Shown: piece by piece, positions 33,940 through 43,955 of the stretch | How positions within the stretch are numbered: the stretch's first letter is position 1 | How the letters are laid out: each line of letters starts with the position of its first letter | Assembly: GCA_905182645.1 (NCBI GenBank) | Contig: CAJJCJ010000008.1 | Coordinates: 168,857-232,856, forward strand | Length of the DNA stretch: 64,000 bases | DNA from: an uncultured Sulfitobacter sp. | GTDB taxonomy: Bacteria > Pseudomonadota > Alphaproteobacteria > Rhodobacterales > Rhodobacteraceae | Reading direction: 5' to 3' | Position numbers and translations under genes: made by a program | The notes under the pieces: generated by a model | Told to the model about the DNA's origin: nothing | Databases searched by the model: none | What the model saw: only the letters and a program-made list of their open reading frames with translations

Positions 33940-34341
33940 ATGGCCACCGCCCGATTTGAAGAGATCGCCGAAGACTTTGATTTTCTCGACGATTGGGAAG
34001 ACCGATACCGCCATGTGATTGACATGGGCAAGGCGATGGACCCGCTCGAGGACGCATTCCGTGTGCCAGCGACCAAGGTTGATGGCTGCGCGTCCCAGGT
34101 TTGGATTGTGCCACAGGTACGCGACGGCGTTTTCACATTTCGCGGCGATAGTGATGCGATGATTGTACGCGGGTTGATCGCTGTGCTGCATGCGCTTTAT
34201 GATGATCTGCCTCTGGCGGATGTGCAGGCGGTGGACGCGAACGCAGAATTGGGCCGTTTGGGCCTGAACGACCACCTTTCTGCGCAGCGCTCAAACGGCG
34301 TGCGTGCGATGATCGAGCGAATTAAGCTTACGGCCGTTTAA
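33940..34341 (+). CDS. sufE: SufE-family cysteine desulfurase accessory protein
   Basis: FEEIAEDFDFLDDWEDRYRHVIDMGK, VDGCASQVW; start at 33940. Confidence 0.9.
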   Translation: MATARFEEIAEDFDFLDDWEDRYRHVIDMGKAMDPLEDAFRVPATKVDGCASQVWIVPQVRDGVFTFRGDSDAMIVRGLIAVLHALYDDLPLADVQAVDANAELGRLGLNDHLSAQRSNGVRAMIERIKLTAV

Positions 34342-34961
34342 AGTGTTGCGAGGCTGGTTTCCAAATCACCGTAGCCCGTGAACCGGTATTCATAGGTTAG
34401 GCCAAGGCGGTCAGCGCAAACCTGCGCCTTTGCCCGTAATTCAGCGTTATCTGTCTGTGCTTGATAAACCAATTTGGTGTAATTTCCGAAATACATATCG
34501 CGCAGGGCAGGGTGGCGGCCAAGGCCGAGCGGTTCCCAGACAAACGCATCAAACTGACGCAAAAGAAAGTCTGTAAGATAGAATGCCGTCATCTCATCGC
34601 GGGCTTCGAACACTACATTTGTTTCAAAAAACGAATAACAATGTGGGCCTTCGATCATCGAAACACCCATTTCCTTGCACTTTTCAAACAATTGTCCACC
34701 AGTGCCACAATCGGCGTATACCACAAAGATATTGTCATAGAAATCGCGGTGCTTAGCAACTGCATCCGTGATCGCTGGGGTAATTTTCTCAGGATGGTTG
34801 TGGAAAATGGCGGGCAAACATTGCAAATCTAGATGATCCCAGCTGTTCATTTTTTTCAGCGCGATAATCTCGTGGGCCAAAGCCCCGCAGGCCAACAAAA
34901 GCACGCGGCCCTTACCCAATTGGGCCAGCCCGTCGGTCGTAAGGGTCTGGTCATCAATCAC
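34338..34961 (-). CDS. DUF1638 protein, candidate B12/methionine synthase reactivation factor
   Basis: LLLACGALAHEIIALKK, IFVVYADCGTGGQLFEKCKEMGV; adjacent to B12-binding and homocysteine methyltransferase genes; probable GTG start overlapping upstream stop. Confidence 0.75.
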   Translation of the reverse strand: MIDDQTLTTDGLAQLGKGRVLLLACGALAHEIIALKKMNSWDHLDLQCLPAIFHNHPEKITPAITDAVAKHRDFYDNIFVVYADCGTGGQLFEKCKEMGVSMIEGPHCYSFFETNVVFEARDEMTAFYLTDFLLRQFDAFVWEPLGLGRHPALRDMYFGNYTKLVYQAQTDNAELRAKAQVCADRLGLTYEYRFTGYGDLETSLATL

Positions 34962-35106
34962 TTGCGCGCGATCCATGCCCGCAGGCCCAAGGCCGCAGCC
35001 ATCGTGGGGATCACAATCCATAATCCGAAGCCTTGCATCACAGCAACGGTAATACCTGCAGCCACGATAACAATAGCGATGATAATCAGCATGTAGGACA
35101 GGGGCA
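34960..35106 (-). CDS. 48-aa small membrane protein (not in supplied ORF track)
   Basis: MPLSYMLIIIAIVIVAAGITVAVMQGFGLWIVIPTMAAALGLRAWIARK-TGA, stop overlaps GTG start of DUF1638 gene. Confidence 0.6.
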
Positions 35107-35150
35107 TTGTATCTCCTTTGTTTAACATGTGGGTATGCGCGGCAAAAACA

Positions 35151-35181
35151 AAAGGCCCCGCAGGTTAACTGCGAGGCCTTT
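35151..35181 (-). terminator. Hairpin terminator/attenuator between B12-binding gene and DUF1638 unit
   Basis: AAAGGCCCCGCAGGTTAACTGCGAGGCCTTT. Confidence 0.65.
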
Positions 35182-35202
35182 CATCAATCAATCGGGTTGA
35201 TT

Positions 35203-35904
35203 TTAGGCCGTCGCACCTTGGTTATGCTTGCGCGCCATGAATGTTTTGGCAGTTTCAACCGCAACAGCCGCGTCACGGCAATATGCGTCTGCGCCGATGG
35301 CTTTGCCGAACTCTTCGTTCAGGGGCGCACCACCAACAAGCACGATATAGTCGTCGCGCATGCCTTTTTCGATCAGCGTATCAATCACGACCTTCATATA
35401 CGGCATTGTGGTGGTCAGCAGTGCGGACATGCCCAAAATATCAGGGCCCTCCACCTCGATTGCTTCGAGATAGGCTTCAACGGCGTTGTTGATCCCCATG
35501 TCGACAACTTCAAAGCCTGCGCCTTCCATCATCATGCCAACAAGGTTTTTACCGATATCGTGGATGTCGCCTTTGACGGTTCCGATGATCATCTTGCCGA
35601 CACGTGGCGCACCAGTTTCGGCCAAAAGCGGTTTCAGAATGGCCATGCCACCCTTCATCGCGTTGGCGGCCAATAGAACCTCTGGCACGAACAAAATACC
35701 GTCACGGAAGTCTGCACCAACGATGGTCATGCCACCAACAAGCGCTTCGGTCAGGACACGGTAAGGCATCCAACCGCGCGCGATCAGGATGTTCACACCT
35801 TCTTCGATTTCTTCTCTCATGCCGTCATATAGGTCGTCGAACATTTGAGCGACAAGATCTTCGTCGTTCAGTTCGGACAGGATGATGTCATCTTCTTCGG
35901 ACAT
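35203..35904 (-). CDS. Cobalamin-binding protein, split methionine synthase B12-binding module
   Basis: GTVKGDIHDIGKNLVGMMMEGAGFEVVDMGIN: DxHxxG cobalamin motif with MetH cap region. Confidence 0.92.
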   Translation of the reverse strand: MSEEDDIILSELNDEDLVAQMFDDLYDGMREEIEEGVNILIARGWMPYRVLTEALVGGMTIVGADFRDGILFVPEVLLAANAMKGGMAILKPLLAETGAPRVGKMIIGTVKGDIHDIGKNLVGMMMEGAGFEVVDMGINNAVEAYLEAIEVEGPDILGMSALLTTTMPYMKVVIDTLIEKGMRDDYIVLVGGAPLNEEFGKAIGADAYCRDAAVAVETAKTFMARKHNQGATA

Positions 35905-36056
35905 AGGGGAAACCTCCGTAGGTGCTGGTAAATGTGCACAGTTGTTTTACAAGTTGTGCGCCGTATTGCCAGAGCGCACGCAGACAATCGCGACATTTAT
36001 GTAATCGACACCGACCAAGGCTTGCCTGTGTTTTCTTTTTGTTCCATATTTTAACC

Positions 36057-37139
36057 ATGTCAAAAATCATTGATCACCGCCAAGTTCAATTGCGTGGCCG
36101 CGCCGCACTGTCAAACCCTGCTGTGCGGTTTGATTCTGTGCGGTCCGAGCATGTGGATGACGGCTGGGATCGGGTCGAAGAGTTGCCTGTTTTACGCACC
36201 ACAGTCAGCATTGAAGTCCCGCGTCGTGTGATCAGTAAAAACACCTCACCTGACTTGTCATTTGATCGCTCAATTAATCCGTACCGCGGCTGCGAACATG
36301 GCTGAATTTATTGCTTTGCCCGCCCCAGTCATGCGTATTTGGGCCTGTCCCCAGGGTTGGATTTCGAAACCAAGCTGATTGCCCGCCCTGACGCGCCTGC
36401 AATATTGGAAAAAGAGCTGCGTAATCCTCGGTATAGACCAGCGATGATTGCGATTGGCACAAATACTGATCCGTACCAACCGATTGAGAAAAAACATGAA
36501 ATCATGCGTGGCATCTTAAAGGTGCTCGCAAAGTTCAACCACCCAGTTGGCATTGTTACTAAAGGCATGATGATTGAACGCGATATTGATATTCTGGCTC
36601 CGATGGCTGCCAAAGGCCTTGTGCGTGTGGGTATTTCGATCACGACGCTGGACAATCAGACATCGCGCGCAATGGAGCCGCGTGTCCCGTTACCTGCGCG
36701 TCGATTACAAACTATTAGCCGTCTGGCCGATGCGGGTATTCCGGTGCGTGTGATGGTGTCACCAGTGGTGCCTGCGCTGACTGATCACGAGCTCGAATCG
36801 ATTTTGACGGCGTCACATATTGCGGGGGCTGTGGCGGCGTCGTGCATCGTGTTGCGGCTGCCGCGGGAGGTGTCAGGATTGTTCCAAGATTGGCTTGCAG
36901 ATGCGTTTCCAGACCGTGCGGCCCGCGTGATGGGCCGCGTGCGCGAATTGCATGGCGGCAAGGATTACGACCCAGAATTTGGTACGCGTATGCGCGGCCA
37001 AGGAAAGTGGGCCGATTTGATCCGGCAGCGTGTACAATTGAGCACGCGCAAGCTGGGCCTTGCCCGCGAATTACCTCCTTTGCGGACGGACCTATTTCAG
37101 GTGCCGTCGCAAGTTGGTGATCAGATGTCGCTGTTTTAG
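36057..37139 (+). pseudogene. PA0069-family radical SAM protein with TGA at the second cluster cysteine
   Basis: [36 protein letters not shown] in one frame; TGA 36303-36305 replaces the central Cys of CxxxCxxC. Confidence 0.8.
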
Positions 37140-38149
37140 CCTTTTCTGCGGCCACGACGCGGTGCGCGTACTGGTCCGGCACCATCTGTGCCGTCAGACA
37201 CGGATGAAAACCCACCGAGCGCTGTTGTGATATCTTCTGGGCTTGGCTTTGGTCCCTTGGGCGTGTTCTCCAATGCGGCCCGCATGGCGACCAGATGCTC
37301 TGGTGTGGTTCCGCAGCAGCCGCCGATAATCCGTGCGCCGCAATTGCGGGCCAGCACGGCGTAGTCGCCCATCAGGGCAGGGGTGCCGTCGTAATGAATA
37401 TGCCCGTCGTGGTATTTTGGAATGCCTGCGTTGCCTTTAGAGATTAGCGTCGCGTCACCGGAATGTTCGGCGATCCCAAGGATCGTGCGCAACAGATCAG
37501 ATGCACCCACACCGCAATTTGCACCGTATCCGATTGGTTGATGGTCAAGCTTGCCAACCATTTTGGCCATGTCAGTCGATGTCAGCCCCATCATCGTGCG
37601 GCCTGCAGTGTCAAAGCTCATGGTGCCGCACCATGGCATGTCGGCCAGCGCGAAGGCTTCGGCGGCGGCACGGAATTCTTCTGGGGCGGAGATGGTTTCG
37701 ACCCACAGCACGTCTGCGCCGCCTGCTTTTAGGCCTTCGGCTTGTTCGTGAAACATCTCAACCGCGATTTTATGGGTCAGGGTGCCCATCGGGGACATAA
37801 TATCGCCAGTTGGGCCGACTGAACCTGCGACGATCACAGTACGCCCAGATGCGTCCGCAATATCGCGGCCAATAGCGGCGCCGACGCGGTTAAGTTCGTG
37901 GACTTGATCAACGGCGTTGTGAAGTTTCAAACGCGACGCATTGCCGCCAAATGTATTGGTCAAAAACAGATCGCTGCCCGCATCAACCGCACCCTTATAT
38001 AAGGTCCGGATGTTTTCGGGTTTATCGACGTTCCACATCTCTGGCGCGTCGCCTGCTTCCAGTCCGAGGTTGAACAAATTGGTCCCCGTGGCCCCGTCGG
38101 CCAATAGCCAGTCACGTGTTTCGAGCAGTTTGGTCAGGGCATTGGCCAT
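37136..38149 (-). CDS. Homocysteine S-methyltransferase domain protein, split methionine synthase component
   Basis: WLLADGATGTNLFNLGLEAGDAPE, GANCGVG, GGCCGTTPEH zinc-binding motif. Confidence 0.9.
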   Translation of the reverse strand: MANALTKLLETRDWLLADGATGTNLFNLGLEAGDAPEMWNVDKPENIRTLYKGAVDAGSDLFLTNTFGGNASRLKLHNAVDQVHELNRVGAAIGRDIADASGRTVIVAGSVGPTGDIMSPMGTLTHKIAVEMFHEQAEGLKAGGADVLWVETISAPEEFRAAAEAFALADMPWCGTMSFDTAGRTMMGLTSTDMAKMVGKLDHQPIGYGANCGVGASDLLRTILGIAEHSGDATLISKGNAGIPKYHDGHIHYDGTPALMGDYAVLARNCGARIIGGCCGTTPEHLVAMRAALENTPKGPKPSPEDITTALGGFSSVSDGTDGAGPVRAPRRGRRKG

Positions 38150-38271
38150 GTGTCTGGTCCTTATTGAGATGAAGCGCTGCTTCTTGCACGACGGTGTAAA
38201 CGGTGCAAGCGGTGCAACGAAATTGGGCGCACCTAAATGGCGCGCCCGCTAGACCCAATTGTCGGATTTGT

Positions 38272-38586
38272 TCAGATCTCGGACATTAGTTGTGTCTTTG
38301 CCTCAACCATCAGGTTGATCATCTGGGTCCGGATGGTCGCCTCGTCGGCACGGTGGTCCAGATCGCCCGATACCTTGCGGTACACATCTTCGTCGCCGGC
38401 CTCTTCGAGATCAGCTTTGATTATCTCTCGGGCATGTGCCTGCGCGTCGTCACCTGTTTTACCCATTAGATCAGCGGCACAAAGGCCCAGCAGTTTGTTG
38501 CGGCGGGCTTCTGCCTTGAACTGCATTTCTGCGTCATGGGCAAATTTGCTCTCAAATGCGGTTTCACGGTCTGTCATGCTACTCAT
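38272..38586 (-). CDS. DUF1476 domain protein
   Basis: [39 protein letters not shown]. Confidence 0.85.
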   Translation of the reverse strand: MSSMTDRETAFESKFAHDAEMQFKAEARRNKLLGLCAADLMGKTGDDAQAHAREIIKADLEEAGDEDVYRKVSGDLDHRADEATIRTQMINLMVEAKTQLMSEI

Positions 38587-38722
38587 TTGGGTCTCCTTTT
38601 GGTTTTTAACGCCTCACACAAGATATGGTGTCTGGGTGCCTTGCTCGCAAGAGGGTGTTGGCGTAAGAGGCATTTTAAGACGCGCCCCAAGGGTGGGGCC
38701 CGACGCACGCGAGGGATCTGGG

Positions 38723-39487
38723 ATGGCACGCCGCAAATTGGTCTATGAAGGCAAAGCAAAGATCCTGTATGAGGGCACCGAGCCCGGTACATTGATCCAA
38801 TACTTCAAAGATGACGCCACTGCATTTAACGCCGAAAAGAAGGCTGTGATCGAAGGCAAAGGTGTGTTGAACAACCGCCTGTCCGAATATTTCATGGTCG
38901 GACTACAGGCCATCGGCGTCCCGACGCATTTTATCAAACGCATCAATATGCGCGAACAGTTGATCCGTCAGGTGGAGATTATCCCGCTCGAAGTAATCGT
39001 GCGCAACTATGCCGCGGGTACGATGGCCAAGCGTTTGGGCATGGAAGAGGGCACAGCGTTGCCCCGTCCGATTGTCGAGTTTTCGTATAAAGATGACAGC
39101 CTTGGTGACCCGTTGGTGCCTGAGGAATATATCGCCGCATTCGGTTGGGCCACCCAGCAGGAAATGGACGATATCGTCAGCCTTGCGCTGCGCGTGAACG
39201 ACTTTATGTCTGGCGTGATGTACGGTGTTGGTATCAAGCTGATTGACTTTAAGATTGAAGTTGGCCGCGTGTGGGACAATGAATATCCGCGTCTAATCTT
39301 GGCTGATGAAATTAGCCCTGACAGCTGCCGTCTTTGGGACATCGAAACCGGTCGTAAGCTTGATAAGGATGTGTTCCGCCGAGACCTTGGTGATCTGGCC
39401 GATGCCTATACTGAAGTCGCCAAGCGTTTGGGCGTGTTGCCGACAAATGTGACACATAATCCTACTAAGCCAACCTTGATTAATTGA
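38723..39487 (+). CDS. purC: SAICAR synthase
   Basis: [43 protein letters not shown] track start is over-extended. Confidence 0.95.
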   Translation: MARRKLVYEGKAKILYEGTEPGTLIQYFKDDATAFNAEKKAVIEGKGVLNNRLSEYFMVGLQAIGVPTHFIKRINMREQLIRQVEIIPLEVIVRNYAAGTMAKRLGMEEGTALPRPIVEFSYKDDSLGDPLVPEEYIAAFGWATQQEMDDIVSLALRVNDFMSGVMYGVGIKLIDFKIEVGRVWDNEYPRLILADEISPDSCRLWDIETGRKLDKDVFRRDLGDLADAYTEVAKRLGVLPTNVTHNPTKPTLIN

Positions 39488-39501
39488 AGGAAATCAGACG
39501 T

Positions 39502-39732
39502 ATGAAAGCCAGAGTTCATGTGATGCTTAAGGATGGTGTTTTGGATCCACAGGGGGCTGCCGTGCAGCACGCCCTTGGATCACTTGGCTTTGAGGGCGTC
39601 GAAAGCGTCCGTCAGGGCAAGGTGATTGAGCTTGATTTGGCCGATGGCACGTCCGAGGACACAATCGCGCAGATGTGCGAAAAGCTGCTCGCGAATATGG
39701 TTATCGAAAGCTACCGCGTCGAGGTGCTGTAA
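39502..39732 (+). CDS. purS: Phosphoribosylformylglycinamidine synthase subunit PurS
   Basis: [30 protein letters not shown]. Confidence 0.93.
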   Translation: MKARVHVMLKDGVLDPQGAAVQHALGSLGFEGVESVRQGKVIELDLADGTSEDTIAQMCEKLLANMVIESYRVEVL

Positions 39733-40397
39733 TGCGCGCTGCGGTTATCGTTTTTCCGGGGTCCAACTGCGACCGTGATATGGCTGTGGCTCTTAAAGCC
39801 GCCGGCGCTGACGTCACGATGGTCTGGCACAAGGACGCAAATTTACCTGACGTTGACTTGGTCGCCGTTCCGGGCGGTTTCTCGTTTGGTGATTATCTTC
39901 GGTGCGGTGCGATTGCCGCCCAATCCCCAATTTGCAAAAGCGTTGTCGCCCATGTTGAGCGCGGCGGCTATGCGCTTGGCGTTTGCAATGGATTTCAGGT
40001 TTTAACCGAAACTGGGCTGTTGCCCGGTGCGTTGATGCGCAATGCTGGGCTAAAGTTCATCTGCAAGACTGTTGGATTGAATGTTGTGACGTCTGATAAC
40101 GCATTTACCGAAGGTTATAGCGCTGGCGATACCGTTGATTTTCCTGTGGCGCACCATGACGGCAATTACACGATTGATGCTGATGGCTTGGCCCGTTTGC
40201 ACGGTGAAGACCTCGTGGCATTTACATACGGCGATAACCCAAATGGGTCGATTGATGATATTGCGGGCATTCTATCCGAAAACCGCCGCGTTCTAGGCAT
40301 GATGCCGCATCCTGAACGGGCTGTGGATAATGGCCATGGCGGCACGGACGGGCAGGCGCTTTTCTGCGGGTTGCTGGGACAGCTGACAAACGCGTAA
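39732..40397 (+). CDS. purQ: Phosphoribosylformylglycinamidine synthase subunit PurQ
   Basis: [42 protein letters not shown]. Confidence 0.95.
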   Translation: MRAAVIVFPGSNCDRDMAVALKAAGADVTMVWHKDANLPDVDLVAVPGGFSFGDYLRCGAIAAQSPICKSVVAHVERGGYALGVCNGFQVLTETGLLPGALMRNAGLKFICKTVGLNVVTSDNAFTEGYSAGDTVDFPVAHHDGNYTIDADGLARLHGEDLVAFTYGDNPNGSIDDIAGILSENRRVLGMMPHPERAVDNGHGGTDGQALFCGLLGQLTNA

Positions 40398-40433
40398 CTT
40401 GTGGGGTCGTAGGGCAGGGTTTATGCTCCGCGT

Positions 40434-42188
40434 ATGATGACACCAGACGCTCGCTCCAAACGTCGCGACCAAAACCGGTGGTACCTGCGTATTGGGGTGC
40501 TCGCGGTTTGCGCGCTAGGCGTGATAGTTATCTATTTCAGCAACCAGTTTTTGACCCAGCGGTTTACAGAAACGACCCGCAATCAGTCGGAAGTACGTCT
40601 GACCCTTTATGTTGCCAACTTGTTGAGCGAGCTGCAGCGCAATTCAATTGTGCCGCAGTTGTTGGCACGTGATCCGCAATTGATCGCGGCCCTTGATTAC
40701 AAAAATTATTCTTTGTCCACCGCGCGCCTTTTGTCGTTTGTTGATGAAATTGGCGCGGCGTCTCTCATTCTTTTGGATGCAGACGGCCGAACTGTGGCCG
40801 CAACTGACCGCAGTCGCTTGGGTGAGAGGCAAAAGGCGTCGCCGCATTTTGTGAATGCGCAGCGTAGCAATGCCACAATTTTTACGACGCTTGATCAGGA
40901 AAACGGGTCATATGCGTTTCTTTATTCGCGCCGTGTTGAGGTGAGTGGCTCAACGGTCGGCGTGATCGTTGTTGAGGTGGATTTACAGAAACTTGAGCGC
41001 GGTTGGGCGGGGGTGTCGGACGCGGTGTATGTGGCCGACAACCAAGGCACGATTGTTATGTCGACCGAACCGCGTTGGCGTGGCTTGGACGAGGTTGGTG
41101 CATTGACCCGTCAGTCTGCTCCATCCGCGATTGAACGCGCAGTGCGAGCGACCCAAGATTGGGCCACGTTGCCTGCTGATGCGTATCTTCAGGGCAAGGC
41201 CGTTTTGCGCCGCGAGGCTCGCGTCCCGTTCCAAGGCTGGCGGATCGTCAGCTTTACGACCTATTCGTCGGTGCGCGAGCGTGTAAACGGTGTGCTCGCA
41301 CTTGAACTCATGGGATTCGCGATCATTTTGGCGCTGCTGTTTTGGCTATGGTCGCGTAAAGCGGCGTCGCGGATGGTGTTATTTCAGCGCGAGTCCGCCG
41401 ATCTTCGTGCTTTGAACCTCCGGCTCCAGCGGGAAATCGCCGAGCGCCAGAAGGTTGAAAAGACGCTTGAGGTTGCCGAACAGACCCTCGCGCAATCGTC
41501 CAAATTGGCCGCCTTGGGCGAGATGTCGGCGGCTGTTAGTCACGAGTTAAATCAACCTTTGGCGGCGATGAAAACTTATCTGGCGGGTGCCCGCCTTTTG
41601 CTGCAACGCAAACGCCCCGAAGAAGCACTGTCGGCATTCCATCGCATTGATGACCTGATCGAGCGGATGGGGGCTATTACCAAGCAGTTGAAATCATACG
41701 CGCGCAAGGGCGCTGATACGTTTAGCCTATTGGATACAAGGGCTGCAGTGTCATCTGCGCTGTCGATGATGGAGCCGCAATTGAAAAGCCGCGACATTAC
41801 AATCACCCGCACTTTACCCGAAGATCCGGTGATGATTTGGGGCGATAGGCTGCGGCTTGAACAGGTGATTATCAACCTGCTTCGTAACGCGCTGGATGCG
41901 ACCAAAATGGTCCGCGACCCATCTATCGAGATCATATTGGCGACAGGCGACACGGTAAGCCTGACAGTGCGAGACAACGGCGACGGGATTGAAGACCTCG
42001 ATGAGTTGTTTGAGCCGTTTTACACCACCAAACAGCCCGGCGACGGCGTTGGGCTTGGGCTTGCCATCTCTTCTGGTATCGTCAACGACTTGGGCGGTCG
42101 ACTTACGGCGCGGAATGCTGTGGGTGGAGGGGCTGTATTTGAAGTGCAACTACCTATCTTAAGTGCCGAAGTTGAAGCCGCGGAATAA
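40434..42188 (+). CDS. dctB: DctB-like sensor histidine kinase
   Basis: Periplasmic sensor, AALGEMSAAVSHELNQPLAAMKTYLAGARLL, GVGLGLAISSGIV. Confidence 0.8.
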   Translation: MMTPDARSKRRDQNRWYLRIGVLAVCALGVIVIYFSNQFLTQRFTETTRNQSEVRLTLYVANLLSELQRNSIVPQLLARDPQLIAALDYKNYSLSTARLLSFVDEIGAASLILLDADGRTVAATDRSRLGERQKASPHFVNAQRSNATIFTTLDQENGSYAFLYSRRVEVSGSTVGVIVVEVDLQKLERGWAGVSDAVYVADNQGTIVMSTEPRWRGLDEVGALTRQSAPSAIERAVRATQDWATLPADAYLQGKAVLRREARVPFQGWRIVSFTTYSSVRERVNGVLALELMGFAIILALLFWLWSRKAASRMVLFQRESADLRALNLRLQREIAERQKVEKTLEVAEQTLAQSSKLAALGEMSAAVSHELNQPLAAMKTYLAGARLLLQRKRPEEALSAFHRIDDLIERMGAITKQLKSYARKGADTFSLLDTRAAVSSALSMMEPQLKSRDITITRTLPEDPVMIWGDRLRLEQVIINLLRNALDATKMVRDPSIEIILATGDTVSLTVRDNGDGIEDLDELFEPFYTTKQPGDGVGLGLAISSGIVNDLGGRLTARNAVGGGAVFEVQLPILSAEVEAAE

Positions 42189-42200
42189 GGACACGACCAA

Positions 42201-43535
42201 ATGAGCAAAGCTATGAAAATTGCGATTGTCGATGACGAAAAAGATATGCGTCAGTCGATCAGCCAATGGTTGGCCCTGTCCGGTTTTGACACCGAGACAT
42301 ATTCTAGCGCCGAAGAGGCATTGAAGGGTCTTGGCAATGACTTTCCGGGTATCGTGGTGTCCGACATCAAAATGCCTGGCATGGATGGTATGCAATTTTT
42401 ACGTAAACTTAAGGGCGTCGATAGTTCGCTGCCGGTGATCATGATTACTGGTCATGGTGACGTCCCAATGGCGGTAGAGGCGATGCGCATGGGGGCATTC
42501 GATTTCTTAGAAAAACCGTTCAATCCTGATCGCATGACTGAGCTGGCCAAGAAGGCGACCCAAGCCCGTCGTCTAACGCTTGATAACCGTGTGTTGCGTC
42601 GTGAATTATCGGATGGGTCCGCGCTGATTAAGAAACTGATAGGTCAATCACCACCAATGGAGCGTCTTAAAGAAGATATTCTGGATCTCGGGCAGGCCGA
42701 TGGCCATGTTCTTATTGAAGGCGAAACAGGGACTGGTAAGACGCTTGTCGCCCATGCTCTGCATGCTGTTGGTGCCCGTGCTAGCAAGAAATTTGTTCTT
42801 CTATCGTGTTCTGCGTTTGATGAAGACAGTCTGTCGCGCCGGTTATTTGGCCCGGCCCAAGATGATGAACCGATCCCTGCCATAGAAGAATCCCGTGGTG
42901 GTACGCTTGTGCTTGAGGACATTGAAGCGCTGATACAGCCGCTGCAATCGCGCCTTTTAACTGCGATTAACGATCAAGGCACACCTGCGGAAACGCGGAT
43001 TATTGCGATCTGTAATTTGCAGGAACAGGATAAGACGTGCGAGAGTGTATTGCGCCCAGACCTGTTTTACCGACTTGCGGCCCTGCGCATCACTGTGCCG
43101 CCATTGCGCCAGCGCGGTGAAGACATTCTGACATTGTTCACCCGCCTGTCCGAGCAGTTTGCCGAGGAATATGGCTGTGACGCGCCCGATGTTTCCGCTC
43201 AAGAGGCCGCCCAGCTTTTGCAGGCGCCTTGGCCTGGCAATGTGCGTCAGTTGTTTAATGTGGCCGAACGCGCCGTCCTGCAGAACCGTCGTGGTTCAGG
43301 CACGATCGCATCGCTTCTAATGGCCGACACCGATGAAGAAATGAAGTCTGCGATGACGACTGAAGGCAAGCCGCTGAAGGAATTTGTTGAAGCGTTTGAG
43401 CGGATGTTGATCGACAACACCATGCGCCGCCACAAGGGTAGTATTATCGCGGTTATGGACGAGCTTTGCTTGCCGCGCCGAACCTTAAACGAGAAAATGG
43501 CGAAATACGGATTGCAAAGGTCGGAGTATCTTTAG
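42201..43535 (+). CDS. dctD: DctD-like response regulator with AAA+ domain lacking a recognisable GAFTGA
   Basis: Receiver IAIVDDEKDMRQSI...VVSDIKMPGMDG; GETGTGKT Walker A; RRLFGPAQDDEPIPAIEESRGGTLVLEDIE where GAFTGA should be. Confidence 0.8.
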   Translation: MSKAMKIAIVDDEKDMRQSISQWLALSGFDTETYSSAEEALKGLGNDFPGIVVSDIKMPGMDGMQFLRKLKGVDSSLPVIMITGHGDVPMAVEAMRMGAFDFLEKPFNPDRMTELAKKATQARRLTLDNRVLRRELSDGSALIKKLIGQSPPMERLKEDILDLGQADGHVLIEGETGTGKTLVAHALHAVGARASKKFVLLSCSAFDEDSLSRRLFGPAQDDEPIPAIEESRGGTLVLEDIEALIQPLQSRLLTAINDQGTPAETRIIAICNLQEQDKTCESVLRPDLFYRLAALRITVPPLRQRGEDILTLFTRLSEQFAEEYGCDAPDVSAQEAAQLLQAPWPGNVRQLFNVAERAVLQNRRGSGTIASLLMADTDEEMKSAMTTEGKPLKEFVEAFERMLIDNTMRRHKGSIIAVMDELCLPRRTLNEKMAKYGLQRSEYL

Positions 43536-43955
43536 GGTTGCTGTATGTGCTCAACTTAAGGTTGTGACGATAGCACTTGTTTTATGACACCCGCGTAACC
43601 TATGTATGGTGTACGGATGTCCATGCGTTGGTGCGTGGTGTCGTCCGGTAGAATTCTCTGTTGATTTGATGTTTGGCGTAAAGCCTCCCCTAAAATAACA
43701 GCTGATGTGGCCTGAAAATGGCCTCAGGAACGCCCAGGTCGCGCGGTTTCACCGATGCGCCGGGTCATGAATGGGTTCCCTAACTAGCGGGAATCAGGAG
43801 AAACAACGCGATGCAAAGCGCGCAAAATATAGGCAAAAATCCGGTGGCCTCTTGGGTTACACCGTTTGCCGTTGCGCCCATCGCCTTAATTGAAATCGCC
43901 ACCGTCCATGCCGCCCCTCCGGGGAGGTGTCGTTGCGTGCGAGTGAACGGATACA

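Noticed and set aside
38237-38722. N-terminal 162-aa extension of the purC ORF in the track
   Set aside because: Antisense to DUF1476; PurC homology begins at [16 protein letters not shown] 38723
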